Of a DNA stretch of 40,336 nt, positions 1-8,226 are shown piece by piece. Source of the stretch: JBEBXQ01 sp040391535 (GTDB lineage: Bacteria > Bacteroidota > Bacteroidia > Cytophagales > Spirosomataceae); assembly GCA_040391535.1 (NCBI GenBank), contig JBEBXQ010000027.1, positions 1 to 40,336 of the forward strand. The letters are read 5' to 3'. The notes beneath the pieces are model-generated. The model did no database searches. It had not been told where the DNA came from and was given only the letters and a program-made list of their open reading frames with translations. Each line of letters begins with the position of its first letter. Position 1 is the first letter of the stretch. A program made the translations under genes and the position numbers.

Positions 1-6
1 TACTGA

Positions 7-915
7 TCAAAACCACTCCTCCGTCAGTTCCTTGTTTACCATAGCCCCGGTTAAATTGCCTGAATATACCGCATTGGCTACGGACCGCATCATTCCGCTG
101 TTGTCGCCGCAGGCAAAAACGCCGTTGATGGTGGTCTTCTGAAACATATCCACTTTGATATAGCCCTGGCTTGTTAGCTCGCAACCTATATCAGCCGGAA
201 TAGCCGAATGTTGCTGAAACGGCACGGCGGCATATACCGCATCGAAACCGGTCTTGCTGCCGTCTTTGAAAATCAGATTTCTGATGTGCCCGTTTTCATG
301 TTCCACTTCCGAGATTTCCGTTTCGATCATCTGAATGTTGTGTCTGTCCAGTTTTGTAATCTGTTCAGCCGTAAAATCAGCTTTGCCTGAAGTCAGGAGG
401 GTAAGGTTGTCCGTCAGGTTACTCACCAGCGTGGCCAGGTGGAAGGCTTTCTCCCCGTTGGCCATAATACCGGTTTTTTGTCCGCGGAATTCATAACCAT
501 GACAATACGGACAATGGATCACAGAAATTCCCCAGCATGCCTCAAAGCCTTCGATGGCGGGCATCAGATCCTTTATTCCGGTAGCGAAAATCAGTTTTTT
601 AGCGGTAAATGCTGCACCTGCCTGCGTGCTGATCGTAAAGCCGTTTTCGGTTCTTTTTCCGCTCAGGGCCAGACCGCTATGGAATTTTACCGTGTCATAG
701 TTCAGAACCTGGGCCCTTGCTTTCCTGGCTATTGCTGCGGGTTCTTCACCGTCTTGTGTGATGAAATTATGAGAATGCGGTGTTTGCCGGTTGCAGGGCA
801 AACCGCTGTCAATTATTAAAACGTTCCGTAATGAACGTCCTAATGCCATAGCGGCGGAAAGTCCGGCATAACTGCCGCCAATGATGATTACGTCAAAATG
901 GGTATCGTCTGTCAT
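7..915 (-). CDS. NAD(P)/FAD-dependent oxidoreductase, thioredoxin-reductase-like
   Basis: This 302-residue protein is a small pyridine-nucleotide-disulfide oxidoreductase. The N-terminus has the FAD-binding dinucleotide fold (IIIGGSYAGLSAA, about residues 10-22). A CPYC redox motif (CPYCHGYE, near residue 136) matches the active-site position of thioredoxin reductase. A GVFACGD motif near the C-terminus is the usual second FAD contact. The family passes electrons from NAD(P)H through FAD to a disulfide, but the partner cannot be told here and true TrxB is usually slightly longer. The ATG at 915 lies directly downstream of a palindrome that covers the predicted promoter, so expression is probably repressor-controlled. 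The gene ends at the window edge, and the regulator could lie outside. The family is clear; the substrate is unknown. Confidence 0.88.
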   Translation of the reverse strand: MTDDTHFDVIIIGGSYAGLSAAMALGRSLRNVLIIDSGLPCNRQTPHSHNFITQDGEEPAAIARKARAQVLNYDTVKFHSGLALSGKRTENGFTISTQAGAAFTAKKLIFATGIKDLMPAIEGFEACWGISVIHCPYCHGYEFRGQKTGIMANGEKAFHLATLVSNLTDNLTLLTSGKADFTAEQITKLDRHNIQMIETEISEVEHENGHIRNLIFKDGSKTGFDAVYAAVPFQQHSAIPADIGCELTSQGYIKVDMFQKTTINGVFACGDNSGMMRSVANAVYSGNLTGAMVNKELTEEWF

Positions 916-922
916 ATAAATC

Positions 923-949
923 TATATTTGCAATATTGTTGCAAATATA
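923..949. promoter_or_regulatory. Perfect 11-base palindrome (operator 1)
   Basis: The arms TATATTTGCAA (923-933) and TTGCAAATATA (939-949) are perfect inverted repeats around a 5-base spacer TATTG. The right arm contains the -7 box of the flavoprotein gene. This geometry fits a dimeric repressor site; which regulator binds is not visible. Confidence 0.75.
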
Positions 950-971
950 AAAACAATGTTCACTTGTGCAA
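942..971 (-). promoter_or_regulatory. Promoter of the flavoprotein gene (TTG-N19-TATATTTG)
   Basis: On the minus strand TTG at 971-969 is followed after 19 bases by TATATTTG at 949-942, a full match to the Bacteroidota -33/-7 pattern. The predicted transcript would start near 938 and reach the ATG at 915 after about 20 bases. Both elements lie inside palindromes. Confidence 0.7.
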
Positions 972-984
972 TGATGTTGCAAAA
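964..984. promoter_or_regulatory. Second, imperfect copy of the operator palindrome
   Basis: The arms TTGTGCAA (964-971) and TTGCAAAA (977-984) are separated by five bases and have one mismatch. It shares the TGCAAT-N2-TGTTGCAA core with operator 1, whose centre is 38 bases away, and it covers the -33 TTG of the same promoter. Confidence 0.6.
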
Positions 985-1124
985 ATAAATACAGATAGCA
1001 GGGCTACATCCCGATCCGTCTTTCTGTATTTAAAGGGATGCTGACCTTGTTGTTTTGGTGAAAACGGAGGGTTATCCGGTCTTTAACAATTCTGCATTTT
1101 CGTATCGGAAAATGGCAGAAATCC

Positions 1125-1132
1125 TATATTTG
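1125..1132 (+). promoter_or_regulatory. -7 box TATATTTG upstream of the Gfo/Idh/MocA gene
   Basis: TATATTTG matches TAnnTTTG and lies 21 bases before the ATG at 1154. No convincing -33 TTG is present at 19-21 bases, so the call rests on the -7 box alone. Confidence 0.5.
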
Positions 1133-1153
1133 TGTTCAAACTACTGAGCACTT

Positions 1154-2137
1154 ATGAAAAACGATATAATAAAATGGGGCATCATTGGCTGTGGTGATGT
1201 CACAGAGGTTAAAAGCGGCCCTGCATTTAACAAAGTTGATCATTCTGTTTTGCTGGCGGTTATGCGCAGAGATGCTGCCAAAGCTGCGGATTACGCAAAA
1301 AGGCATGGGGTACCTCAATGGTATGCCGACGCGGAAGAGCTGCTGGCTGATCCTGAGATGAACGCGGTGTACATCGCAACCCCGCCGTCCAGTCATGAGG
1401 AGTTAACGATCAAGGCATTGTATGCCGGAAAGGATGTATATGTCGAAAAACCCATGGCGATGACCGCTGCATCCTGTGTAAGGATGAAAACGGTTGCTGA
1501 AGAAACCGGTCGTAAGCTGAGTGTCGCCCACTACCGGAGGTTCCTGCCTTATTTTGTGAAAATCAGAGAATTAATTGCGTCCGGTGCAATAGGAGAGGTA
1601 AGCAGTATTACATTGAAGCTGATGCAGGGGAGGGACAATCAGGTGGTGGCTCAGTCGGCTGAGAACTGGCGGCTGAACCCATCCATATCGGGGGGCGGAC
1701 TGTTTTATGATCTTGCTCCGCATCAGCTTGACCTGATGATTTACTTATTCGGCCGTATTCAGCGTGCATCGGGTGTATCGGTCAATCAATCGGAAGGATC
1801 AGCAGTCGATGACCTGGTGGCCGGCCAGCTTGTATTTGAGAATAACGTGCTGTTTAACGGATTCTGGAGTTTCAATAATTCGCCCTCAGACAACAAAGAT
1901 CAATGTGAAATCTTTGGAACCAAAGGAAAAATCAGTTTTGGCTTTTTCAGTTCCTCGCAGATTATCGTTAGTACCGGAGGAACAGAGCAGGTGTTTGAAA
2001 TCGGGTATCCCCAACATGTACAGCAACCGTTTATTGAACAGGTAGTCGGGTATTTTCTCGGAAAAAACGGGAATCCGTGTCCTGCCGAAGACGGGGTTGA
2101 AGTATTGAGAATCATGGACTTGTTTTCGAAGAAATAA
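1154..2137 (+). CDS. Gfo/Idh/MocA family oxidoreductase
   Basis: This 327-residue protein starts with a Rossmann NAD(P)-binding motif (WGIIGCGDVTE, residues 8-18). It has the family's EKP motif (VEKPMAM, residues 97-103), whose lysine is a usual catalytic residue. A C-terminal alpha/beta domain includes DLAPHQLDLMIYLFG, with the conserved histidine in the H-x-x-D pattern. The family oxidises or reduces sugars, inositols and related compounds with a nicotinamide cofactor. No signal peptide is seen, so it is cytoplasmic. It stands alone between a divergent flavoprotein and the convergent map gene, so context does not suggest a substrate. Confidence 0.9.
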   Translation: MKNDIIKWGIIGCGDVTEVKSGPAFNKVDHSVLLAVMRRDAAKAADYAKRHGVPQWYADAEELLADPEMNAVYIATPPSSHEELTIKALYAGKDVYVEKPMAMTAASCVRMKTVAEETGRKLSVAHYRRFLPYFVKIRELIASGAIGEVSSITLKLMQGRDNQVVAQSAENWRLNPSISGGGLFYDLAPHQLDLMIYLFGRIQRASGVSVNQSEGSAVDDLVAGQLVFENNVLFNGFWSFNNSPSDNKDQCEIFGTKGKISFGFFSSSQIIVSTGGTEQVFEIGYPQHVQQPFIEQVVGYFLGKNGNPCPAEDGVEVLRIMDLFSKK

Positions 2138-2145
2138 TAAAACGA

Positions 2146-2182
2146 GGGATGTGCCGGCAGGATAATCCTGTCTTCACATCCC
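2146..2182. terminator. Hairpin between convergent genes, probable bidirectional terminator
   Basis: GGGATGTG (2146-2153) pairs with CACATCCC (2175-2182), and an inner CAGG/CCTG stem continues the structure. It lies between the stop codons of the Gfo/Idh/MocA gene and map. No strong T tract follows on either side, so termination efficiency is uncertain. Confidence 0.5.
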
Positions 2183-2230
2183 CCGGTTAATCTTTTGATT
2201 GTGTGATCTGGTGGATACTTGTCGGTTTGG

Positions 2231-2995
2231 TTAGTTCAGTATTCCGTTCATCTCCGTAAGAATAACAGGCGCTCCGTCTGTAACCACGATCGTATGCTCA
2301 TGCTGTGCCATGTAACCGCCTCTGTCGCCTACCATTGTCCATCCGTCATTAAGTTCAACGGCGTAATCAGAGGAGGTTGAAATAAAGGTTTCGATAGCTA
2401 CCACCGAATTTTTCCTGAACCTTCTCTGGTCAAACCGGTCTCTGTAATTCAGCAGCCCCTCCGGTTTTTCATGAAGACTGCGCCCTATACCGTGGCCACC
2501 CAGATTTTTAATAACCCTGTACCCCCGTTTTTTCGCTTCGGTTTCCATGATATTCCCTATATCCGCAATTTTCACACCTCCTTTTATCCTGCTGATGGTC
2601 TTACGTAAAATTTCTTTTGATGCCTCCACCAGGTGTCCGTGCCCTTTCGTGTCCTCACCAAGTACGAACGAACCACCATTATCAGCCCAGAAGCCGTCAA
2701 GTTCAGCCGAAACATCAATGTTGATAAGATCTCCTTCTTTTAAAAAACGTTCTTTTTTGGGAATACCGTGACAAAACTCTTTATCTACACTGATACAGGT
2801 CCAACCCGGAAAACCATAGGTCGCTTTAGGGGCCGATTGCGCGCCGAATCCGGAAAGGATTCTGGCACCAAATTCATCAAGCTCTTTTGTACTCATGCCG
2901 GGCTGCGCGTAACCGATCATTTCTTTCAGGGTGTGTGCCACCGCTTCACTTGCTTTTTGCATTCCTCTAAGTTCCCATTCTTGTGATATTGACAT
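2231..2995 (-). CDS. map: Type I methionine aminopeptidase
   Basis: This 254-residue enzyme removes the initiator methionine from new proteins in the cytoplasm. The metal-binding residues of the pita-bread fold are recognisable: an aspartate in LINIDVSAELDGFWADNGG and a second 11 residues later, a histidine in LGGHGIGRSLHEKP, and glutamates in VVAIETF and AQHEHTIVVT. I chose the ATG at 2995 (MSISQEWELRG). The frame is open further upstream to 3103, but those 36 residues do not resemble the family and would exceed the usual length of about 250. No N-terminal zinc-finger extension is present. The gene stands alone on the minus strand. Confidence 0.95.
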   Translation of the reverse strand: MSISQEWELRGMQKASEAVAHTLKEMIGYAQPGMSTKELDEFGARILSGFGAQSAPKATYGFPGWTCISVDKEFCHGIPKKERFLKEGDLINIDVSAELDGFWADNGGSFVLGEDTKGHGHLVEASKEILRKTISRIKGGVKIADIGNIMETEAKKRGYRVIKNLGGHGIGRSLHEKPEGLLNYRDRFDQRRFRKNSVVAIETFISTSSDYAVELNDGWTMVGDRGGYMAQHEHTIVVTDGAPVILTEMNGILN

Positions 2996-3292
2996 ACTAT
3001 TCCGTCTGTTCAGGTTAATGTATTGTTTCCGGTTCGCTGTAGAACAGATTTTCGGGGGGATAAGTTTAAAAGTAAGTGCCCGATAAGTCTGGTCAGGTAT
3101 CATGTAAAAACGTTAGCTACTACCTGCTGATGGGGAAATTGTATAATGATTGGTATTATTCGCCTCAAATTTGTGGTGTTTATCCGGCTTTTACCGCACA
3201 CAAACAAATGGTATTCATTTAGAAAGTACCGGAGGTTAGTTCCGGAATGTACCTGCGGCTGTCGGGCTTTGGATAGTTCCTGAAAGACAGTT

Positions 3293-3769
3293 TTACTCCA
3301 TAATCAGATCTATTACTTTTTCAGGATCAGCATTATTATTCATCCAGATAGCTTCAATAGTGTCTGCTCTGTCAATGTGTATACCGTTTTCCTTTAGTTT
3401 TTCCGCGGCTTTATCATAATTGATATCCAATGCTTTGAACGCATCTGAAATGGGCGCTTTTACAATCCTGTTTATCATAACCATGTCTATGGGAGGGTGC
3501 ATTCTTTCGGCAATGATCAGACCGGCAGATAAAATAAAAACAGCCAGCGCGGCAGGGATAAAAACTTTTTTTTTGAAATGGATTCTTAATGCTTTCCAGT
3601 TGAGTATGATGTGGAGGACGGCCCATAAAATGAAGAACACGCCTGCTAATTCGTGGACAACCTCCGTATAACCATCCAATAAATGAAAAAACATAAGCAC
3701 TCCCGAAAATCCGGTGACAAGAAATACCAGGGAAATGAATGGAGTCACGTAATTTCTGTTCAGTTTCAT
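3293..3769 (-). CDS. DUF4405-like membrane protein
   Basis: This 158-residue protein has three probable membrane helices in its first 90 residues and a soluble C-terminal tail. Histidines in or near the first two helices (H29, H39, H53) recall the b-heme-binding arrangement suspected for DUF4405 proteins, but heme binding is inference. The tail (about residues 95-158) has the helical pattern of a short predicted binding domain. It begins 12 bases after the flavodoxin-fold reductase gene and is probably cotranscribed, so it may work as a membrane redox partner. Function is not established. Confidence 0.75.
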   Translation of the reverse strand: MKLNRNYVTPFISLVFLVTGFSGVLMFFHLLDGYTEVVHELAGVFFILWAVLHIILNWKALRIHFKKKVFIPAALAVFILSAGLIIAERMHPPIDMVMINRIVKAPISDAFKALDINYDKAAEKLKENGIHIDRADTIEAIWMNNNADPEKVIDLIME

Positions 3770-3781
3770 ATGGCAGGATGT

Positions 3782-4372
3782 TTAAGAAAGTTTTGAAAAC
3801 CGTTTTTCTATATTGGTCAGCCAGGCTGTTCTTTTATCCTGACTGACCGACTTTACCCTGTAAAAGCTGATCCAATGCAGATTTTTATACCCCATTGTTT
3901 TAAAAACACTTCTTAATATGGCTTTCCGGATCAGGTTGCCGATGAGTAATGAATACATTATTTTCGGCTTATTCATGGTCGTAATGATTGTTACTCCCTT
4001 TAAATTTTTCAGGAGCGGTACCAATCCGAAGCCTCTTGGGTGGTGGTCATACACCACCCCCGGACTCAGTACCCTGTCAATAAAACCTTTGGTCGTGGCA
4101 GGCATCAGATCCCACCAGATCGGAAAAATAAAAATCAAATGATCCGCTTTTTTCAAACGGTCAGTATAATCGATTACCTGTGGATCAATGGGTTGGTGAT
4201 CAGTAAAGGCTTTTAAATCAGCCTTTGACATAACAGGATTAAAGCCGTCATGGTCAAGATGGATAAGATCAGTCTCGTGTTGCCCGCTCTGAAGTCCTTT
4301 GGTAACCGCTTCTAAAATGGCGTTACAAAAACTCTTTTCGTAAGGATGATTGAATACGATCGCTACTCTCAC
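3782..4372 (-). CDS. Flavodoxin-fold NAD(P)H-dependent oxidoreductase
   Basis: This 196-residue cytoplasmic protein matches the Flavodoxin_2/NAD(P)H quinone oxidoreductase family. The N-terminus MRVAIVFNHPYEKSF is the phosphate-binding strand-loop. FIFPIWWDLMPATTKGFIDRVL is the family's FMN-contact and dimer segment. Members reduce quinones or nitro compounds with two electrons or regulate ion channels (KefF); which applies here is unknown. It lies between a Crp/Fnr regulator gene (81 bases upstream) and a DUF4405 gene (12 bases downstream), all on the same strand. Confidence 0.87.
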   Translation of the reverse strand: MRVAIVFNHPYEKSFCNAILEAVTKGLQSGQHETDLIHLDHDGFNPVMSKADLKAFTDHQPIDPQVIDYTDRLKKADHLIFIFPIWWDLMPATTKGFIDRVLSPGVVYDHHPRGFGLVPLLKNLKGVTIITTMNKPKIMYSLLIGNLIRKAILRSVFKTMGYKNLHWISFYRVKSVSQDKRTAWLTNIEKRFSKLS

Positions 4373-4430
4373 TTTTATATTGTTTTAATTTTACAATGCA
4401 AAAATGAAAAGCAGGCAGGATGTTGAACGA

Positions 4431-4442
4431 TAACAATTGTTA
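4431..4442. promoter_or_regulatory. Perfect 12-base palindrome between the Crp/Fnr gene and the reductase
   Basis: TAACAATTGTTA lies 58 bases upstream of the reductase start codon and just after the regulator's stop codon. It is a candidate operator for the adjacent Crp/Fnr protein. Only a weak -7 like box (TTGCATTG on the minus strand, 4401-4394) is nearby. Confidence 0.35.
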
Positions 4443-4453
4443 AGAAATGAAGA

Positions 4454-4975
4454 TTAACGCCTGTTTCTGATACGGCTTAAAGAAACAGAGGTAATTCCTA
4501 AATACGAAGCGATGTAATGCTGAGGGACTCTGCGGATAATTTCAGGGTGTTCCTGTATCAGTTCCTGATAGCGTTGCTGAGGTGTATTTTTGAGAAATGA
4601 GAAAAAACGCTTCTGGCTCTGGATGAGCCGCCTGAACAAATGTTCCTGCATTTCTTCTCTGATTTCCGGAGAATGCTGAAAAAGGTTTTCAAAATCCTTT
4701 TGAGTAATCGTTTGTAAAATACATGGCTCTAAACTTTCTATGCTGTATAAACTCGGCTGATTGGTTTTGAAACTTTCAATGGAAGCGACTTTGTCTCCTT
4801 CAAAGAAAAACTGGGTTGTTATTTCTCTTCCGTTATTGTTAACCCAGGTCCGAAGGCAACCTTTTTCAATGAAATACATAGTCCTTGAAATTTTCCCTTC
4901 TGCTAACAATGTCGTCTTTGCCGGAATTTCCAGCCGTTTAAAGAGATGTCTGAAAGTGTCCCATTCGTATGCCAT
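4454..4975 (-). CDS. Crp/Fnr family transcriptional regulator
   Basis: This 173-residue protein has an N-terminal cyclic-nucleotide-binding-like beta-barrel (AEGKISRTMYFIEKGCLRTW, about residues 25-44, then FFEGDKVASIES). A long dimerisation helix and a compact helix-turn-helix at the C-terminus (VPQHYIASYLGITSVSLSRI) follow. The protein is short and ends right after the recognition helix, with no winged extension. No FNR-type cysteine cluster is present. It is followed by a reductase and a DUF4405 gene, so local redox control is likely but unproven. The effector cannot be read from sequence. Confidence 0.9.
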   Translation of the reverse strand: MAYEWDTFRHLFKRLEIPAKTTLLAEGKISRTMYFIEKGCLRTWVNNNGREITTQFFFEGDKVASIESFKTNQPSLYSIESLEPCILQTITQKDFENLFQHSPEIREEMQEHLFRRLIQSQKRFFSFLKNTPQQRYQELIQEHPEIIRRVPQHYIASYLGITSVSLSRIRNRR

Positions 4976-5087
4976 GGTTGTCTGTTTGTTTGCTGATAGG
5001 AGGTTCAGGATTTTGTGTCATGGAGTGTGCAACCTGGAGCAACGGCTGAAGTTTTTCTCAGAATAGTACGAGATATTTTTCATTATC

Positions 5088-5663
5088 TCAGTCTAAACGA
5101 TGATCATACAGTTCTGCTGCCAAGCTGCTGAATGTGACGGTGTCGCTCTCTCCGGTAATAAAATATTCAGGAACTGACCTGTCAATCAGATTGTAATTAT
5201 TGTCAGCATATACAGCATATCCAAAACCACAATCCCCGCTTTCCTCGTTTGTCGTTATTTTAAGTGCATCAGCACTGAATTCAAATTTTAATTCACAGGT
5301 ATAGTCAGCACCATCTTTCTTAGAGTCGTAGGTTCCTATATGATCCCGGATGGTCATTTCTCCGGATAATCGCCCTGTATTATAGGATGGTGCACCCCTG
5401 CACAGATCAAGAAAAAACAGGGCAGAATGATCTGTCAACGGATATATCATTACTGAACCGACAGGTCCCAGTTCTACATCGTCTCCGAAAGAATAGGTCC
5501 CTGCAATGCTGAGAGATGGTTTACGTTCAATCGCTTGTTTGCCGACAGTTTGTGAAGTGGTTGTGTCTGGCGTTTGGCTTTTATTGGTGTTTGAGTTATC
5601 GCAACTACAAATGGCCAGTACTCCAATTAAACACAGAATTGTCAGTTTATATTTAATTTTCAT
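5088..5663 (-). CDS. Predicted lipoprotein of unknown function
   Basis: This 191-residue protein has a lipoprotein signal: a charged start, a hydrophobic run and the lipobox ICSC with Cys21 as the lipidated residue. A Ser/Thr/Asn-rich linker (about residues 22-45) follows. The rest is predicted beta-rich with four or more cysteines (for example in LCRGAPSYN, DYTCEL and GDCGFGYAVY). I do not recognise a family. It lies 112 bases from the Crp/Fnr gene on the same strand, and cotranscription is uncertain. Confidence 0.75.
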   Translation of the reverse strand: MKIKYKLTILCLIGVLAICSCDNSNTNKSQTPDTTTSQTVGKQAIERKPSLSIAGTYSFGDDVELGPVGSVMIYPLTDHSALFFLDLCRGAPSYNTGRLSGEMTIRDHIGTYDSKKDGADYTCELKFEFSADALKITTNEESGDCGFGYAVYADNNYNLIDRSVPEYFITGESDTVTFSSLAAELYDHRLD

Positions 5664-5723
5664 TTTTATTGTTTTGAAATGGCGCTTACCGTTTTGGGCA
5701 ATACTTTATCAGAGGTTTGGCTT

Positions 5724-6275
5724 TTACGCTTTAATTTTTCTGTTGTTTAAAATAATAATTGATACAATATATATGATTACAATTGCTATGGGGATGAATA
5801 CAAACCTGTCCGAGGGGAATAGATACCAAAGAACCAAAATGGAAATTGTCCTCACTATTGAATGAAACAATCCCACCCAATGGTCAATTATCCAGGTTAA
5901 CGGAACCCACATCAATCCAGTCAAAATACCTACAGTTAAAGGAAGAGATGTATAGTTTTCTATAAAAAACGGAATGGCTATTGAGTATACTAAAAGAGCC
6001 TGGGCTACAGTAAGAAAAAACAGATTGTCAAAAGTATTTTTTGGTTTGCTTTTATCAAGATAGTCTTCGCCTGTAAATTTTGAAATACCCATCGCTAAAT
6101 AAACTATCGAGCCTGTCGCGATAAATAAAACCCAAACCGTTATTTTATCAGGAAAGAAAAGTCCTGAAATAGCTACAATTAACCAGGCAATTAAACCTGC
6201 TATCGGAGAAGCTATAAGTTTCTTTTGTTTAAATTCTTCTTTTTGCTGTTCCAGTGTTCTTTGATTATCTTTCAT
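5724..6275 (-). CDS. Polytopic membrane protein, possibly DUF7010-like
   Basis: This 183-residue protein begins with a charged helical segment (KDNQRTLEQQKEEFKQKK) and then has about five or six hydrophobic helices. Conserved-looking features are the charged N-terminus, WVPLTWIIDHWVGLFHSIVR near residue 125 and a short lysine-rich end. This resembles the DUF7010 group of small membrane proteins, but I hold that loosely. It lies in an AT-rich patch, suggesting later acquisition. No operon partner is evident. Function is unknown. Confidence 0.68.
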   Translation of the reverse strand: MKDNQRTLEQQKEEFKQKKLIASPIAGLIAWLIVAISGLFFPDKITVWVLFIATGSIVYLAMGISKFTGEDYLDKSKPKNTFDNLFFLTVAQALLVYSIAIPFFIENYTSLPLTVGILTGLMWVPLTWIIDHWVGLFHSIVRTISILVLWYLFPSDRFVFIPIAIVIIYIVSIIILNNRKIKA

Positions 6276-6531
6276 TTGTTCAAATTACATGATTCATCAG
6301 GTTACTTCGTGTTACTCTGACTGCTGACTCAGTTATTTTCCTCACAAAACCCTGCAAGGGGTGATACGTTGATTTTTGAATAATGTCTTTCATGCCCCAT
6401 GCTTGTTTGTAAAATGACTTATGCTGTAGTACTGATTATTGATAAGCGGTCTTTTTTAATACAAAAGTTTAATAGTAGCACACCGTTGAACCTTTGACAT
6501 CAGGCAAATATACTGTTACCTGCATGCATAT

Positions 6532-7986
6532 CTATTTTTCGTTCAGGACTCCGTTTACAAAATCTGTCCAATCATAAAGCGGGATTGATTTTTCTATATA
6601 ATAGTCAGGTTGTATTCCTTTTCCGTCTATTGTAAACTCGGGAATCCTTAGTGATCTGGATAGTGAGTATCCTAATTGAATTTCATTACATGGCGATGGA
6701 ACGAAATACATGTTAGAAATATCCAGTACACCATAAGTTGTTGTTCCGAATAGTTTTACTTTTTTACTTTGTTTGGCAGCCAGCAAAAACTGTTCGTCCG
6801 TACTTCCGTTTTGTTGATTTATTATTATTCCAATATTTTCAGGATAGGGTAATATTTTATCAAACTTCAGGATCTCAATAGTACTACTGTCCACATTTAT
6901 AAATTCTCCGAGATGCTTTTCCAGGATATCATAAGATTTTTTTGCCCATTTTTTACCTTCTTCATCTACCCCCCATTCAGGATTGTCTATGATATCAAGC
7001 ATTCGCTGATTGTTTAGTTTGGTGGAATAAAACTCAACACCCACAGTTCTGATTGGATTGGTATAAAGGTAGGGCAGAATTTCCCTGTAGCTGTCATCAC
7101 TTCCGCCTGTTCCGTTTCTTATATCAATAATTAAGTTTTTTGTTTGCAGAATTTTGTCATTGAATGTATTTAGAAGGCTGTCAATATCTTTTTTTTGTGA
7201 AATATCGAATGATGGTATTCTGAAATATAAGGTTGATTCATTTAAGTACTCTATGTATGGTTTTGCTGCATTAATGGTTTTAAAATACTGAATAAATTTT
7301 GTTTCATCCGTTAATTCAGGATAGACTCTTTTCAGTGTAATGTTTCCTATTTGCATGTGGTTCACACCTATTAGCCTTACAATGTCTGATTCCAAAGCTG
7401 AATAATCCCTTAAATAAAAAGTTGAACTTGCTTTATCATCATGAATGGCAAATCTGAATTTTACCATTCCTTTTGTCCAGGTTTCCACCCCTGACTCAAT
7501 TATAAATCCGATATACCCGTCTTTTTCTTTTTTAACACCAATGGTATAGGGATCGGTAACCCAAATACCCTCATAGTCATTGGTTTTCGTATTATTTAAG
7601 TATTTTTTGAATTGCTCTGTATCGAAGTTATACTTCTCCCAATTTCTAAACAGGTTTATGGTATTGTCGGTGGTATTATTATCAGATTGTGGTGGTTGTA
7701 TCAGTCTCATCCCAAAGTGGCTGGAGCGAAAAAATTTCAACCAGTCATAAAGCGTATTGGCGCATACGGTCAGGTCAGTAATATTCTGAACCTTTTCAAG
7801 GTATCTGTTATTATGATCTTCATAGGCCTGAACCCCTTTTGCTTTTAATGCATATGAAAAGCCGGCATCATTCTCCTCTATAGTTTTTTTTACCCATTCA
7901 AAATTGCTTATGCAATTGCAATTTTGGGCAAACACTTGTGTAGAAGCAAAGGATAGTAATATAATTGCCAATTTTAGTCTGCTCAT
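6532..7986 (-). CDS. S41-family (C-terminal processing-like) peptidase, secreted
   Basis: This 484-residue protein has a Sec signal peptide (SRLKLAIILLSFASTQVFAQ, cleavage after about residue 21). The S41 peptidase region is in the second half. LIIDIRNGTGGSDDSYR is the typical strand and oxyanion loop, and NQQNGSTDEQFLLAAKQS carries the candidate catalytic serine. The following GTTTYGVLD corresponds to the strand that ends in G-K or G-G in active relatives. No lysine is seen at that spot, so the tricorn-like Ser/His arrangement or reduced activity is possible. No PDZ domain is clear. Its base composition is AT-rich, unlike the neighbouring peptidase at 8227. Confidence 0.8.
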   Translation of the reverse strand: MSRLKLAIILLSFASTQVFAQNCNCISNFEWVKKTIEENDAGFSYALKAKGVQAYEDHNNRYLEKVQNITDLTVCANTLYDWLKFFRSSHFGMRLIQPPQSDNNTTDNTINLFRNWEKYNFDTEQFKKYLNNTKTNDYEGIWVTDPYTIGVKKEKDGYIGFIIESGVETWTKGMVKFRFAIHDDKASSTFYLRDYSALESDIVRLIGVNHMQIGNITLKRVYPELTDETKFIQYFKTINAAKPYIEYLNESTLYFRIPSFDISQKKDIDSLLNTFNDKILQTKNLIIDIRNGTGGSDDSYREILPYLYTNPIRTVGVEFYSTKLNNQRMLDIIDNPEWGVDEEGKKWAKKSYDILEKHLGEFINVDSSTIEILKFDKILPYPENIGIIINQQNGSTDEQFLLAAKQSKKVKLFGTTTYGVLDISNMYFVPSPCNEIQLGYSLSRSLRIPEFTIDGKGIQPDYYIEKSIPLYDWTDFVNGVLNEK

Positions 7987-8191
7987 TACAGGGTTATGTT
8001 TTGTTTAGTACTGCTGGCAGGTAGCTATTATACCCACTCTGAAACGCCGTCAATACAACTGAATACAATTGGTTCTGTGGCATAAATATGGGGTATATTT
8101 CTGCTGGCTAATATACATTTTTTCTTCTGCAAATTGGCTTTTGATGCTTTATGAACTTAAATGTGTATAAATTACTGCGCCGGATTTTACC

Positions 8192-8199
8192 TACATTTG
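8192..8199 (+). promoter_or_regulatory. -7 box TACATTTG before the plus-strand S41 peptidase
   Basis: TACATTTG matches TAnnTTTG and lies 27 bases before the ATG at 8227. No good -33 TTG is seen at the usual distance. Confidence 0.5.
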
Positions 8200-8226
8200 T
8201 AATACTTCACTACTTAAAGAAAACGA

